Source: Suilimivivens aceti (GTDB taxonomy: Bacteria; Bacillota; Clostridia; Lachnospirales; Lachnospiraceae). From it: 64,000 bases of DNA. Of the stretch, positions 1-8,970 are shown piece by piece. The notes beneath the pieces are model-generated. The model was given only the letters and a program-made list of their open reading frames with translations. It did not search any database and was not told where the DNA came from. The DNA lies in assembly GCF_025567405.1 (NCBI RefSeq), contig NZ_JAOQKJ010000012.1:10682-74681 (forward strand), given 5' to 3'. The stretch's first letter is position 1. Each line of letters begins with the position of its first letter. Made by a program: the position numbers and the translations under genes.

Positions 1-42
1 GCATTGCTGTGTCTTTTTCCATTAAAATTTTATGAAATCCCT

Positions 43-70
43 TTGAAAATGCAAATCTATGGGTTATAAT
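43..70 (+). promoter_or_regulatory. Sigma-A type promoter for the mreB-flgF-flgG operon
   Basis: TTGAAA at 43-48 and a perfect TATAAT at 65-70 are separated by 16 bp. The first gene starts about 50 bp downstream. The three genes that follow are closely spaced, so this promoter may drive all four. Confidence 0.6.
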
Positions 71-122
71 AATTTCGTAGCGCCTTTTTAAGGTGGAAAG
101 TAGCAGAAAGGGGTATCGTAAT

Positions 123-1118
123 ATGCAGTATACAGATATCGGAATTGATTTGGGAACAGCCAGCATTCTGGTTTACATCAGAGGAAGAGGCGTTGTATTA
201 AAGGAGCCCTCTGTTGTAGCTTACGATAGAGATACGAATAAGATCAAAGCAATCGGGGAGGATGCCAGACTGATGCTGGGAAGAACACCCGGTAATATTA
301 TGGCAGTCCGTCCTTTGAGACAGGGTGTTATTTCTGATTATAGGGTCACTGAGCAGATGATGAAATATTTCATCCAGAAGGCACTGGGTAAGAAGGCTTT
401 CCGTAAGCCGAGAATCGCTGTATGTGTACCAAGTGGCGTCACAGAAGTAGAAAAGAAGGCAGTTGAGGATGCAACGCTGCAGGCGGGAGCCAGAGAGGTT
501 TCTATCATAGAAGAACCTATTGCAGCGGCAATCGGTGCAGGAATAGACATTTCCAAGCCCTGTGGAAATATGATCGTTGATATTGGAGGAGGTACCTCTG
601 ACATTGCAGTTATTTCCCTCGGAGGAACAGTTGTCAGTGCTTCTATTAAGATTGCGGGTGATGATTTTGATGAAGCACTTGTCCGCTATATGCGTAAAAA
701 ACATAATCTTCTGATCGGTGAACGTACTGCAGAGGATATCAAGATCAAGATCGGAACCGCATTCAAACGTTCCGAGGTGGATTATATGGATGTCCGTGGA
801 AGGAACCTGGTAACAGGACTTCCAAAGACAGTTACCGTTTCTTCTGAAGAAACAGAAGAGGCATTAAGAGAAGCAACAGCACAGATCATCGAAACGATCC
901 ACAGCGTTCTGGAGAAAACGCCTCCGGAGCTTGCTGCAGATATTGCTGACAGAGGAATTGTCCTGACAGGAGGCGGAAGTCTTCTGCGCGGGCTGGAGGA
1001 TCTGATCTGTGAAAAGACAGGTATCAATACCATGACAGCAGAGGATCCCATGACAGCGGTAGCAATCGGTACCGGTAAATATGTGGAATTTCTGGCGGGC
1101 TACAGAGACGAGATTTAA
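123..1118 (+). CDS. mreB: Rod-shape determining protein, MreB/Mbl family
   Basis: Bacterial actin homologue that forms membrane-associated filaments and guides lateral wall synthesis. The 331-residue protein has the actin-fold ATP-binding pieces: the phosphate-1 loop IDLGTAS near residues 8-14, the phosphate-2 loop DIGGGTSD near 153-160, and the adenosine motif LTGGGSLL near 280. An upstream in-frame GTG at 93 is open, but the ATG at 123 follows AGAAAGGGG with 9-nt spacing and gives the usual family N-terminus. Two FlgG-like rod genes follow directly. This is the arrangement of mbl-flhO-flhP in Bacillus subtilis, so the protein may be the Mbl paralogue rather than MreB itself; sequence alone does not settle that. 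Confidence 0.93.
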   Translation: MQYTDIGIDLGTASILVYIRGRGVVLKEPSVVAYDRDTNKIKAIGEDARLMLGRTPGNIMAVRPLRQGVISDYRVTEQMMKYFIQKALGKKAFRKPRIAVCVPSGVTEVEKKAVEDATLQAGAREVSIIEEPIAAAIGAGIDISKPCGNMIVDIGGGTSDIAVISLGGTVVSASIKIAGDDFDEALVRYMRKKHNLLIGERTAEDIKIKIGTAFKRSEVDYMDVRGRNLVTGLPKTVTVSSEETEEALREATAQIIETIHSVLEKTPPELAADIADRGIVLTGGGSLLRGLEDLICEKTGINTMTAEDPMTAVAIGTGKYVEFLAGYRDEI

Positions 1119-1131
1119 AGAGGAAACGTAA

Positions 1132-1908
1132 ATGGTAAAAGGACTCTATACAGCATATTCGGGTATGGTCAATCAGGAGCATCGCATGGATGTCCTGACA
1201 AACAACCTTGCCAATGTGAATACCAATGGTTATAAGAAGGAAGGGGCAACCAGCCAGTCCTTTGATGCCGTACTTGCCTATAAGATCAAGGATGCATCGG
1301 AAGGATACAATCTGGCGAAAAGAATCGGTATCAATCAGCCGGGAGTTAAGATAGGAGAAGGATATACCGATTTTGAGCAGGGGGCTATCAAGACCACAGG
1401 GAACACCTTTGATCTGGCACTGACAGATTCTGGATTCTTTGCTGTAGAGTTTACAGATAAAAGCGGAAATACATCCGTGAAATATACAAGGGATGGTGAT
1501 TTTACCCTGACCCAGGACGGTGAGCTGGTTACAAGAGATGGAGATCCGGTACTGAATACCAACGGTCAGGCAGTGAAGATCAATCCTAATCTGGATACAC
1601 AGATCAATGTCAGCGGACAATTGATCCAGAATGGACGTGTTGCAGATACGATCCAGGTGACGGACTTCGCTGACTATAATTATCTGGAGCATTATGGTGA
1701 GAATTATTTCCAGCCGATCGAGGGTGCAGAGGAGACAGATCCGAAGGCACAGGTTTATTCCGGCTATCTGGAGACATCCAATGTATCTGCTGTTACTGAG
1801 ATGGTAAATATGATCAGTGTGCAGAGAGCATATGAATCCAACCAGAAGATCATTACTACAATAGATTCAACGCTGGACATCGCAGCGAATCAGTTAGGTA
1901 AGCTGTAA
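1132..1908 (+). CDS. flgF: Flagellar hook-basal body rod protein, FlgF/FlhO-like
   Basis: Distal or proximal rod component of the flagellar basal body, exported through the flagellar type III apparatus. The 258-residue protein has the N-terminal rod signature (LTNNLANVNTNGYKK near residues 21-35) and the C-terminal helix typical of the family (VNMISVQRAYESNQK near 232-246). GAGGAAACGTAA precedes the ATG by a normal spacing. It starts 13 bp after mreB and ends 15 bp before a second, paralogous rod gene, matching flhO-flhP behind mbl in B. subtilis. Assignment to FlgF rather than another FlgG-like subfamily is by position and size. Confidence 0.88.
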   Translation: MVKGLYTAYSGMVNQEHRMDVLTNNLANVNTNGYKKEGATSQSFDAVLAYKIKDASEGYNLAKRIGINQPGVKIGEGYTDFEQGAIKTTGNTFDLALTDSGFFAVEFTDKSGNTSVKYTRDGDFTLTQDGELVTRDGDPVLNTNGQAVKINPNLDTQINVSGQLIQNGRVADTIQVTDFADYNYLEHYGENYFQPIEGAEETDPKAQVYSGYLETSNVSAVTEMVNMISVQRAYESNQKIITTIDSTLDIAANQLGKL

Positions 1909-1923
1909 GGAGGACTACAATAA

Positions 1924-2742
1924 ATGGTAAGAAGCTTATGGTCAGCGGCAACGGGAATGAATGCCCAGCAGACAAATGTTGATACAATTGCAAATAACCT
2001 TGCTAATGTAAATACTACGGGATATAAGGCGCAGACGGCACAGTTTAAGTCACTGCTTTATCAGACACTTCAGACGGCTACTACGACGGCAAACGGAGAT
2101 CCGAAGCCTACTACTTCCCAGGTGGGGCTTGGTGTAAGAAATTCTTCTATCAATTCCAGCTTTAACCAGGGAAGCCTTTTAGCATCCAGCAGCGATACAG
2201 CCTTTGCCATTGAAGGCGAGGGATTCTTTGCTATTCAGGGAAGCGATGGCAATACCTACTATACAAGAAACGGTGATTTTACCTGGGCAACCAATGGCAA
2301 CAGAGGAATGATCCTGACCAATCAGGACGGACTTCCGGTTCTGAGCTCTACCGGACGGACGATCACTCTTGGCAGCAATTATATTACCAGCAAGATTACG
2401 ATCTCACAGGATGGAACGGTCTGTTATCCGGATGCCAATAATAATGCACAGTCTCTGGGCATTAAGATCGGTATGTATCAGTTCAATAATCCTGGTGGAC
2501 TGCAGAGAACAGGGGACAGCCTTTTTCAGGCAACAGCGGCAAGTGGTGCAGTATTGAATGAAGCAACCAACCGGAATGTAACGCCAAGCCGTATGGTACA
2601 GGGATATCTGGAAGGCTCCAATGTGCAGGTGGCTGATGAGATGGTAAATCTGATCGTTGCACAGCGTGCTTATGAGATGAATTCCAAGGCAATTACCACT
2701 ACAGATGAAATGATGCAGACAGCGAATAATCTGAAACGGTAA
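1924..2742 (+). CDS. flgG: Flagellar basal-body rod protein, FlgG/FlhP-like
   Basis: Second rod protein of the pair, 272 residues. The N-terminus has IANNLANVNTTGYKA near residues 22-36, the centre has the beta-rich FlgG/E region (GEGFFAIQGSDGNTYYTRNGDF), and the C-terminus ends with VNLIVAQRAYEMNSKAI. It follows the first rod gene by 15 bp with a GGAGG ribosome site. FlgG forms the distal rod that carries the hook. Positionally it equals FlhP of B. subtilis, and the two paralogues probably form consecutive rod segments. Confidence 0.88.
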   Translation: MVRSLWSAATGMNAQQTNVDTIANNLANVNTTGYKAQTAQFKSLLYQTLQTATTTANGDPKPTTSQVGLGVRNSSINSSFNQGSLLASSSDTAFAIEGEGFFAIQGSDGNTYYTRNGDFTWATNGNRGMILTNQDGLPVLSSTGRTITLGSNYITSKITISQDGTVCYPDANNNAQSLGIKIGMYQFNNPGGLQRTGDSLFQATAASGAVLNEATNRNVTPSRMVQGYLEGSNVQVADEMVNLIVAQRAYEMNSKAITTTDEMMQTANNLKR

Positions 2743-2762
2743 GGAAAGTAAGGGCATAAATT

Positions 2763-3113
2763 ATGGATGTTAGCACTATCAGTACATATACAGATTATCT
2801 GACAAAGCAGAATACGAAAGCTGACGAGCTGAGGAATACACTGAACAAAACAGATTATTCAGACGCAGATGATGAGAAGCTGTTAGATGCCTGTAAGCAG
2901 TTTGAATCTTATCTGCTGGAGCAGGTATTTAAGGAGATGCAGAAAACCGTAGATTGTATCAAATCAGATGATGACAGCGATCCGAACCAGAATCTGGTGG
3001 ATTATTTCAGAGAGAATACACTGCAGGAGCTGGCAAGTACTTCAACAGAGAAGGAAGGACTTGGGATTGCACAGATGCTTTATGAACAGATGAAGCGAAA
3101 TTATAATTTATAA
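2763..3113 (+). CDS. Flagellar rod-binding protein, FlgJ N-terminal-like
   Basis: Small 116-residue protein resembling the rod-binding N-terminal domain of FlgJ (PF10135 type) without the peptidoglycan hydrolase domain. Visible family features are LLDACKQFESYLLEQVFKEM near residues 43-62 and the C-terminal EGLGIAQMLYEQMKRN. It sits 20 bp after the second rod gene, as expected for a rod-assembly scaffold. The acidic central stretch (DDDSDPNQN) is low complexity. Family assignment is by motif and context; the muramidase must be supplied elsewhere. Confidence 0.8.
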   Translation: MDVSTISTYTDYLTKQNTKADELRNTLNKTDYSDADDEKLLDACKQFESYLLEQVFKEMQKTVDCIKSDDDSDPNQNLVDYFRENTLQELASTSTEKEGLGIAQMLYEQMKRNYNL

Positions 3114-3129
3114 AAATGAATCATATGGG

Positions 3130-3178
3130 GCTGCTGATGTGAGATGGTTGATACCGTCTTGCAAAGGCAGCTTTTTTT
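3130..3178 (+). terminator. Intrinsic terminator after the rod operon
   Basis: GCTGCT (3130-3135) can pair with GGCAGC (3166-3171, one G-U pair). An inner GATGGT/ACCGTC stem (3143-3158) closes a 4-nt loop, and a run of seven T follows at 3172-3178. It separates the rod genes from recD2. Confidence 0.55.
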
Positions 3179-3252
3179 ACGCAAAGCCGGGCATATATTG
3201 ACAAAAATGGATAGAACCGGGCAGCGCAGAAAAATAGGGAAGAGGAACAGAA

Positions 3253-5499
3253 ATGGACAAGGTTCATGGATATGTAGACCATATCATATACCAGAACAGG
3301 GAAAATGGATATGGAGTACTGAGTGTAATAGAAGAGGAAGAGGAGGTCATATGTGTTGGATTTTTCCGGAATGTAGAGGCGGGAGAAACACTGGATATAC
3401 AGGGAAATTATGTGGAGCATCCCATGTATGGCATGCAGATGAAGGCAGAAAGCTACCGGGTGGTTCCGCCTGATGATGCGCTTAGTATGGAACGCTATCT
3501 GGGTTCTGGAGCCATCAAGGGAATAGGGGAGGCTCTTGCCAAAAGGATAGTGAAAGCCTTTGGAAAGGACACATTCCGAATTATAGAAGAAGAACCGGAG
3601 AGACTTTCGGAGATCAAGGGTATCAGTGAAAGAAAGGCTTCGGAGATTGCAGACCAGATGATCGAAAAGAGAGAGCTGCGCCAGGCCTTTGTTTATCTGC
3701 AGCAATATGGAATCTCCAATACTCTCGCAGTGAAGATTTATGAAAAATATGGCTCGGCCATGTACGGAGTCATGAAGGAAAATCCGTATAAGCTGGCAGA
3801 AGATATCAGTGGAGTGGGATTCAAGATTGCGGACGAGATCGCAGCCAGACTGGGGATCTGTCCGGACTCTGATTATCGGATCCGGAGCGGCATCCTTTAT
3901 GCACTGATGCAGGCGGCGGCAGAAGGACATACCTATCTGCCGGGGGATCTGCTTGCGGAACGCACGGCGGGGCTTCTTGGCATTGGGAAGGAAGCAATAT
4001 GGCCGGGAATCAATAATCTGGCTATGGATAAAAAACTGGTGATCAAAACCCTCAAGGAAGAAAAAAGAGTATACGCAGGAGCCTATTACTATGCAGAACT
4101 GAAATGCGCACGAATGCTACATGACCTGAATATATCTTTTGGGGATGGGCTGACAGGAAAAGAAGAAAAAAGACTTCTTGGTATTCTGGAGCAGATGGAA
4201 GAACAACAGGGGATATTGTTGGATGACCTTCAGAAAAAAGCAGTGATCACCAGTGCCGTTAATGGTATCATGATCCTTTCCGGAGGTCCCGGTACAGGGA
4301 AAACGACAACGATCAATACGATCATCAGGCTTTTTGAGGCAGAGGGAATGGATATTCTGCTTGCGGCACCGACAGGACGGGCTGCCAAGCGTATGACAGA
4401 AACTACAGGGTTTGAGGCCAGGACGATTCACAGATTACTGGAGATCAATGGCACTGTGGAGGAAGGCAGGGGGGCAGAATTTGAACGGAATGAAGAAAAT
4501 CCACTGGAAGCAGACGTTATTATTATAGATGAAATGTCCATGGTAGATATCCATCTTTTCAAAGCACTCCTGGAGGCGGTCAGTGTGGGAACCAGGCTGA
4601 TCATGGTTGGGGATGTGAACCAGCTTCCCAGTGTGGGGCCTGGACAGGTGCTTCATGATCTGATTGAGAGTGACTGCTTCCCGGTGGTTATTCTGCAGAA
4701 GATCTTCCGGCAGGCGCAGGAAAGTGATATTGTCCTGAATGCACACAGGATCAATGCCGGGGAAAGGATCAGCTTTGATAATAAGAGCAGGGACTTCTTT
4801 CTTCTGGAGAGAACAGAGCCCGGTGTGATCTATAAGCACATGATACAGCTGATCCGGGAGAAGCTGCCAAGGTATGTAGATGCAGATCCATTTGATATAC
4901 AGGTACTGACACCCATGAGAAAAGGGAGCCTTGGAGTGGAAATCCTGAATGGGATACTGCAGAAATATCTGAATCCGGAAAGCCCTCAGAAAAAAGAATA
5001 TCAGACCGGGGAACGTCTTTTTCGTGAGGGAGATAAGGTGATGCAGATAAAAAATAACTATCAGATTGCCTGGGAAGTCAGAAGCCGCTATGGAATCCCT
5101 GTTGATAAAGGAATGGGGGTATTTAATGGAGATATGGGGATCGTCAGGGACATCAGTGAGCCAGCACAGACCATGACGGTAGAGTATGATGAACATAGAC
5201 TGGTAGAATATCCTTTTTCCCAGCTGGACGAGATTGAACTGGCTTATGCTATCACCATCCATAAAGCCCAGGGAAGTGAATATCCGGCGGTCATTCTGCC
5301 GCTGCTTACGGGCCCAAGGCTTCTTCTTAACAGAAATCTGCTGTATACCGGAGTGACCAGAGCAAGAAAGTGCGTTACCATACTTGGCAGCAGCAGACTG
5401 GTGCAGGAGATGATCGACAATGCAAGAGAAAACAGGAGGTATACCAGTCTGAATGATAGAATCAGGGAAATCCAGTGTGAAGAAATGGAAAAGGACTGA
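3253..5499 (+). CDS. recD2: RecD2-type ATP-dependent DNA helicase
   Basis: Superfamily 1B 5'-3' DNA helicase of the RecD2/YrrC type, which works without RecBC in repair and replication. The 748-residue protein has an N-terminal domain, a helix-hairpin-helix region (ISGVGFKIADEIAARLG near 175-191), Walker A GGPGTGKTTT near 345, Walker B IIIDEMSMVD near 427, and a C-terminal UvrD-like lobe with the AITIHKAQGSEYP motif near 667. GAGGAACAG precedes the ATG. It follows a terminator, so it probably opens the recD2-comF-yvyF transcript. Confidence 0.94.
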   Translation: MDKVHGYVDHIIYQNRENGYGVLSVIEEEEEVICVGFFRNVEAGETLDIQGNYVEHPMYGMQMKAESYRVVPPDDALSMERYLGSGAIKGIGEALAKRIVKAFGKDTFRIIEEEPERLSEIKGISERKASEIADQMIEKRELRQAFVYLQQYGISNTLAVKIYEKYGSAMYGVMKENPYKLAEDISGVGFKIADEIAARLGICPDSDYRIRSGILYALMQAAAEGHTYLPGDLLAERTAGLLGIGKEAIWPGINNLAMDKKLVIKTLKEEKRVYAGAYYYAELKCARMLHDLNISFGDGLTGKEEKRLLGILEQMEEQQGILLDDLQKKAVITSAVNGIMILSGGPGTGKTTTINTIIRLFEAEGMDILLAAPTGRAAKRMTETTGFEARTIHRLLEINGTVEEGRGAEFERNEENPLEADVIIIDEMSMVDIHLFKALLEAVSVGTRLIMVGDVNQLPSVGPGQVLHDLIESDCFPVVILQKIFRQAQESDIVLNAHRINAGERISFDNKSRDFFLLERTEPGVIYKHMIQLIREKLPRYVDADPFDIQVLTPMRKGSLGVEILNGILQKYLNPESPQKKEYQTGERLFREGDKVMQIKNNYQIAWEVRSRYGIPVDKGMGVFNGDMGIVRDISEPAQTMTVEYDEHRLVEYPFSQLDEIELAYAITIHKAQGSEYPAVILPLLTGPRLLLNRNLLYTGVTRARKCVTILGSSRLVQEMIDNARENRRYTSLNDRIREIQCEEMEKD

Positions 5500-6259
5500 C
5501 GGCAGCGGAAACCGGAGAAATACGGGATGGAAGGAGACGGTAAAATGGCTGACAGAGGCAGCAGCCGATCTTGTTTTTCCGAAAAGATGTGTCCTTTGTG
5601 ATGAGATCATTCCGTTTGACAGAAGAAAAGAGGGGATATGTGACAGATGCCGGTCAAAGATCCGATATATCAGAGAACCCTTCTGTATGAGGTGCGGAAG
5701 GCAGCTTGGGAAAGACCAGGAAGAGTATTGTAAAGACTGCAGCAGCAGGGAACACGTTTTTTTACAGAATGTGACGTTATATGATTATGGAAGTATTGCC
5801 GATTCACTGTTCCGGTTCAAGTACAGAGGGCGGCGTGAATATGCAAGGTTCTATGGAGAGGAACTGTACCGGGGATACCGGGAGTGGCTGGCTGTAAGAA
5901 AACCGGATGCACTGATCCCTGTGCCATGCCACAGCTCTAGAAGAAGACAGAGAGGATATAATCAGGCAGAGCTTCTGGCAGAAGCTCTTTCTGCGGTGTC
6001 GGGAATTCCGGTAAAAAAAGACCTGATCCAAAGAATCCATAAAACTGGGCCGCAGAAAAACCTTACCCTTAGGGAAAGGCAAAATAATTTGAAAAAGGCT
6101 TTTAAAATCTGCCAAAATGATGTAAAATTAAGTACGATTGTAATTATAGATGACATATATACCACGGGCAGTACGATGGATGCTATGGCAGAGGAACTTC
6201 ACCGGAACGGTGTCAGGAAAATATATGGCATGGCGTTAGCATCTGGCCGAGGAGTATAA
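5453..6259 (+). CDS. comF: ComF-family phosphoribosyltransferase-like protein (ComFC)
   Basis: ComFC is a PRTase-fold protein linked to DNA uptake in competent bacteria and is also found in non-competent ones. Four CxxC-type cysteine pairs form an N-terminal zinc ribbon (C46/C49, C63/C66, C78/C81, C93/C96 counting from the ATG at 5453). The PRPP-binding loop IIDDIYTTGSTMD is near residue 230. The reading frame overlaps the end of recD2 by 47 bp. AGGAGG at 5434-5439 lies 13 nt before this ATG, rather far, and the GTG at 5477 is an alternative start. The next gene is yvyF, as in the B. subtilis comF-yvyF region. Confidence 0.85.
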   Translation: MIESGKSSVKKWKRTDGSGNRRNTGWKETVKWLTEAAADLVFPKRCVLCDEIIPFDRRKEGICDRCRSKIRYIREPFCMRCGRQLGKDQEEYCKDCSSREHVFLQNVTLYDYGSIADSLFRFKYRGRREYARFYGEELYRGYREWLAVRKPDALIPVPCHSSRRRQRGYNQAELLAEALSAVSGIPVKKDLIQRIHKTGPQKNLTLRERQNNLKKAFKICQNDVKLSTIVIIDDIYTTGSTMDAMAEELHRNGVRKIYGMALASGRGV

Positions 6260-6273
6260 AGAGGACTACGACT

Positions 6274-6684
6274 ATGAACGATATACGTAATTGCAGAATC
6301 TGTGGAAAAATTTTTAACTATGTTATGGGACCGGTAGTATGTCCCAGATGCAAGGAAAAGCTGGAGGAAAAATTTCAGGAAGTAAAGAAATATATCCAGG
6401 ACAATCATGGGGCAGATATTCCGGAAGTATCTGAGGCGTGTGATGTAGATCCTGCACAGATCCGCCAGTGGATCAGGGAAGACCGGCTGCAGTTTGCTGA
6501 TGATTCACCGATCATGATCCCTTGTGAAAAATGCGGGAAGATGATCCGTTCAGGACGTTTCTGTGAGCAGTGTAAGGCAGAGATGACCAATACTTTCCGT
6601 AATGCATTTACACCGGATGTAAAGCCTGTGAACCAGAAGCCGGAAGGACTTCGCTCAGAAAGAGACAGAATGCGTTATCTGTAG
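6274..6684 (+). CDS. yvyF: Flagellar operon protein, YvyF family
   Basis: 136-residue zinc-ribbon protein of the TIGR03826/YvyF type. It has two CxxC pairs at the N-terminus (C7/C10, C23/C26) and two more in the C-terminal half (IPCEKCGK, RFCEQCKAE), with a helix-turn-helix-like segment between (VSEACDVDPAQIRQWIRED). In B. subtilis yvyF lies between comFC and flgM in a flagellar/competence transcription unit. Here the comF-yvyF link is kept but no flgM follows. The biochemical role of the family is not established; a regulatory role in flagellar expression is only suggested. Confidence 0.8.
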   Translation: MNDIRNCRICGKIFNYVMGPVVCPRCKEKLEEKFQEVKKYIQDNHGADIPEVSEACDVDPAQIRQWIREDRLQFADDSPIMIPCEKCGKMIRSGRFCEQCKAEMTNTFRNAFTPDVKPVNQKPEGLRSERDRMRYL

Positions 6685-6706
6685 AGATATCCGGAAAGGA
6701 AAGATT

Positions 6707-7093
6707 ATGATTAATGAGGAAAAAGTCATCATGATGACGAAGCTGGCCTCTTATGAATCCGGCGAAGGAAAAAAAGATATCAGCATTCTGAACTATTTTC
6801 GGAACGATTATATAGGATTTCAACTATTAAAGTCAGTCATTTCGGCAACCATTTCCTTTTTGGCGATATTTGCAGTTTATGCTTTTTATAACTTTGAAAA
6901 CATCATGCAGGATATTTACAAGCTGGATCTGCTGGCTTTTGGAAAGAGTATTATTATACTGTATCTGTGTGTAACTGCGGCTTATGGAGTGATCTCTTAT
7001 GTGGTGTATGCAAACAGATACAACAAAGCGCAAAAGCATTTGCGGACATATTATGCCAATTTGAAAAGGCTGGCCAGTATGTATGAACGATAA
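6707..7093 (+). CDS. Uncharacterised membrane protein with two transmembrane helices
   Basis: 128 residues. A charged N-terminal 45 residues is followed by two hydrophobic helices (about 47-66 and 78-100) and a basic C-terminal tail ending in LKRLASMYER. No catalytic motif is seen. It lies 22 bp after yvyF and 17 bp before another membrane protein that leads into cdaA, so it may belong to the c-di-AMP operon. Function is not recognised. Confidence 0.7.
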   Translation: MINEEKVIMMTKLASYESGEGKKDISILNYFRNDYIGFQLLKSVISATISFLAIFAVYAFYNFENIMQDIYKLDLLAFGKSIIILYLCVTAAYGVISYVVYANRYNKAQKHLRTYYANLKRLASMYER

Positions 7094-7110
7094 GATATGA
7101 GGATGACAGA

Positions 7111-8070
7111 ATGACAACTTTACTTGTTGCGAAGCAGTATATCAAACATTTTATTTCCAAGTATGAAGTATATCTAAAACCCCTGTTAAAACTGATATTA
7201 GCTCTTACATCGCTGATGCTGATCAACGGAAAGATTGGATATATGCATCGGCTTGACAGTATTTCCATAGTGCTGATCGCAGCACTGATGTGTTCCTTTA
7301 TGCCAATGAATTTTATTGTTGTTGTGGCAGCGGTGTTTACAGTATTACATATGTATGCACTGTCACTGGAATGTGCGGTTGTGACACTGGTGCTGCTGCT
7401 GGTGCTGTTTTTATTGTATTTCAGATTTTCACCGAAGGATACGATCGTGGTACTGCTTACTCCGATGAGCTTTATTTTAGGAATCCCTTATGTAATGCCG
7501 CTGGCAATGGGACTTCTTGGAAGTCCGGCCTCCGCAGTATCGGTAGGCTGCGGTGTGATCGTAACTTTCTTTATCCGGAATATAGCAGATGGATCTTCCA
7601 CATTCTCAGCAATGGAGGCGGAGGATATGGCATCCAGGTTCCGCTATATTATTGACGGATTTATCAGTAATAAGGGGATGATCCTTACGATTGTGGCCTT
7701 TACGGCAACGATCATCATTGTATATCTGATCCGCAGACTTTCTGTAGATTATGCATGGACAATCGCTATTATTGCCGGTGCGCTGGCAGATGTCATGATC
7801 CTTCTGGTAGGGGATCTGATCTTTGATACCAATGTTTCCATTCTGGGACTGATTATTGGTACGGTTGTTTCAGGGCTTCTGGCGAAGGTGATCGAATTTT
7901 TTGCTTTTCATGTAGACTACAGCAGGACAGAAAAGGTGCAGTTTGAGGATGATGAATATTATTACTATGTGAAAGCAGTACCCAAGATCACGGTTTCTGC
8001 ACCATCCCGCACCGTGAAAAAGATCAATACCGCCCGAAGAAGACCAGCTTCCACACAGGGACGGAGATAA
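7111..8070 (+). CDS. Uncharacterised polytopic membrane protein upstream of cdaA
   Basis: 319 residues with roughly eight to nine hydrophobic helices between residues 25 and 275. The cytosolic tail is acidic and tyrosine-rich (FEDDEYYYYVK) and then basic. No transporter signature or ATPase partner is visible. It lies 30 bp before cdaA in the same direction, so co-transcription with the c-di-AMP module is likely. A role in sensing or transport linked to cell-envelope stress would be a guess. Confidence 0.72.
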   Translation: MTTLLVAKQYIKHFISKYEVYLKPLLKLILALTSLMLINGKIGYMHRLDSISIVLIAALMCSFMPMNFIVVVAAVFTVLHMYALSLECAVVTLVLLLVLFLLYFRFSPKDTIVVLLTPMSFILGIPYVMPLAMGLLGSPASAVSVGCGVIVTFFIRNIADGSSTFSAMEAEDMASRFRYIIDGFISNKGMILTIVAFTATIIIVYLIRRLSVDYAWTIAIIAGALADVMILLVGDLIFDTNVSILGLIIGTVVSGLLAKVIEFFAFHVDYSRTEKVQFEDDEYYYYVKAVPKITVSAPSRTVKKINTARRRPASTQGRR

Positions 8071-8100
8071 CGGAAAACGTTTGTGAAACGGGGAACATAA

Positions 8101-8970
8101 ATGTCTCAGCTAAATGATTTTATAGCAACATATATAGCGAGGATGCCAAGCATCAGGTGGGTAGATATTGTGGAGATCCTGCTGATTGCATTCCTGATGT
8201 ACCATATTCTGGTGTGGGTAAAGAATACCAGGGCATGGTCACTTCTTAAGGGAATTATTGTGATCGCAGTTTTTATCCTGATAGCTGCCTATTTTCAGAT
8301 GAATACAATTCTGTGGATCGTGCAGAATGCTTTTGGAGTAGCGGTAACGGCGGTAGTAGTTATCCTCCAGCCTGAACTGCGAAAGGCACTGGAGGAGCTT
8401 GGGCAGAAAAATATTATCAGCTCCATTATTCCCTTTGAAACCTACAGAACATCAGAAGAAGGAAGATTTTCGGATAAGACCATCAATGAGATTACTAAGG
8501 CCTGTGTGGAAATGGGAAAGGTGAAAACAGGTGCACTGATCGTAATTGAGCAGAACCAGTCACTCAGTGAATACGAAAGAACCGGTATTGATGTAGATGG
8601 TATCGTTACCAGCCAGCTTCTGATTAATATTTTTGAAAAGAATACACCTCTTCATGATGGGGCGGTTATTATAAGAGGAAACAGGATTACCTCGGCAACC
8701 TGTTATCTGCCTCTCTCTGATAATATGGCACTGAGCAAGGATCTGGGGACCAGACATAGGGCTGGTGTCGGGATTTCAGAAGCGACAGATTCCATGACAG
8801 TGATCGTATCAGAGGAAACTGGTAAGATCAGTGTAGCTTATAAGGGAGAGCTGGAAAGGAGCCTGGATGGTGACAGGCTTAAGGAAAGACTGAAGTCGAT
8901 ACAGAATAAGCCGGAGGAAGAGCCAAAGAAGCGTATTCTGTGGAAAGGACGGTCAAAGAGTGAAAAATAA
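8101..8970 (+). CDS. cdaA: Diadenylate cyclase CdaA (c-di-AMP synthase)
   Basis: Makes cyclic di-AMP from two ATP at the membrane; c-di-AMP controls potassium and osmolyte uptake and wall homeostasis. The 289-residue protein has three N-terminal transmembrane helices (about 20-85) and a DAC domain with both catalytic motifs: DGA within LHDGAVII near residue 185 and RHR within TRHRAGVGIS near 218. GGGGAA lies before the ATG. The gene overlaps cdaR by 11 bp, and glmM follows, which is the conserved Firmicute order cdaA-cdaR-glmM. Confidence 0.96.
   Translation: MSQLNDFIATYIARMPSIRWVDIVEILLIAFLMYHILVWVKNTRAWSLLKGIIVIAVFILIAAYFQMNTILWIVQNAFGVAVTAVVVILQPELRKALEELGQKNIISSIIPFETYRTSEEGRFSDKTINEITKACVEMGKVKTGALIVIEQNQSLSEYERTGIDVDGIVTSQLLINIFEKNTPLHDGAVIIRGNRITSATCYLPLSDNMALSKDLGTRHRAGVGISEATDSMTVIVSEETGKISVAYKGELERSLDGDRLKERLKSIQNKPEEEPKKRILWKGRSKSEK

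Noticed and set aside
4435..5610. Long - strand reading frame opposite recD2
   Set aside because: It lacks a ribosome site, has unusual Ile/His/Gln-rich composition, and mirrors a well-supported gene on the + strand.
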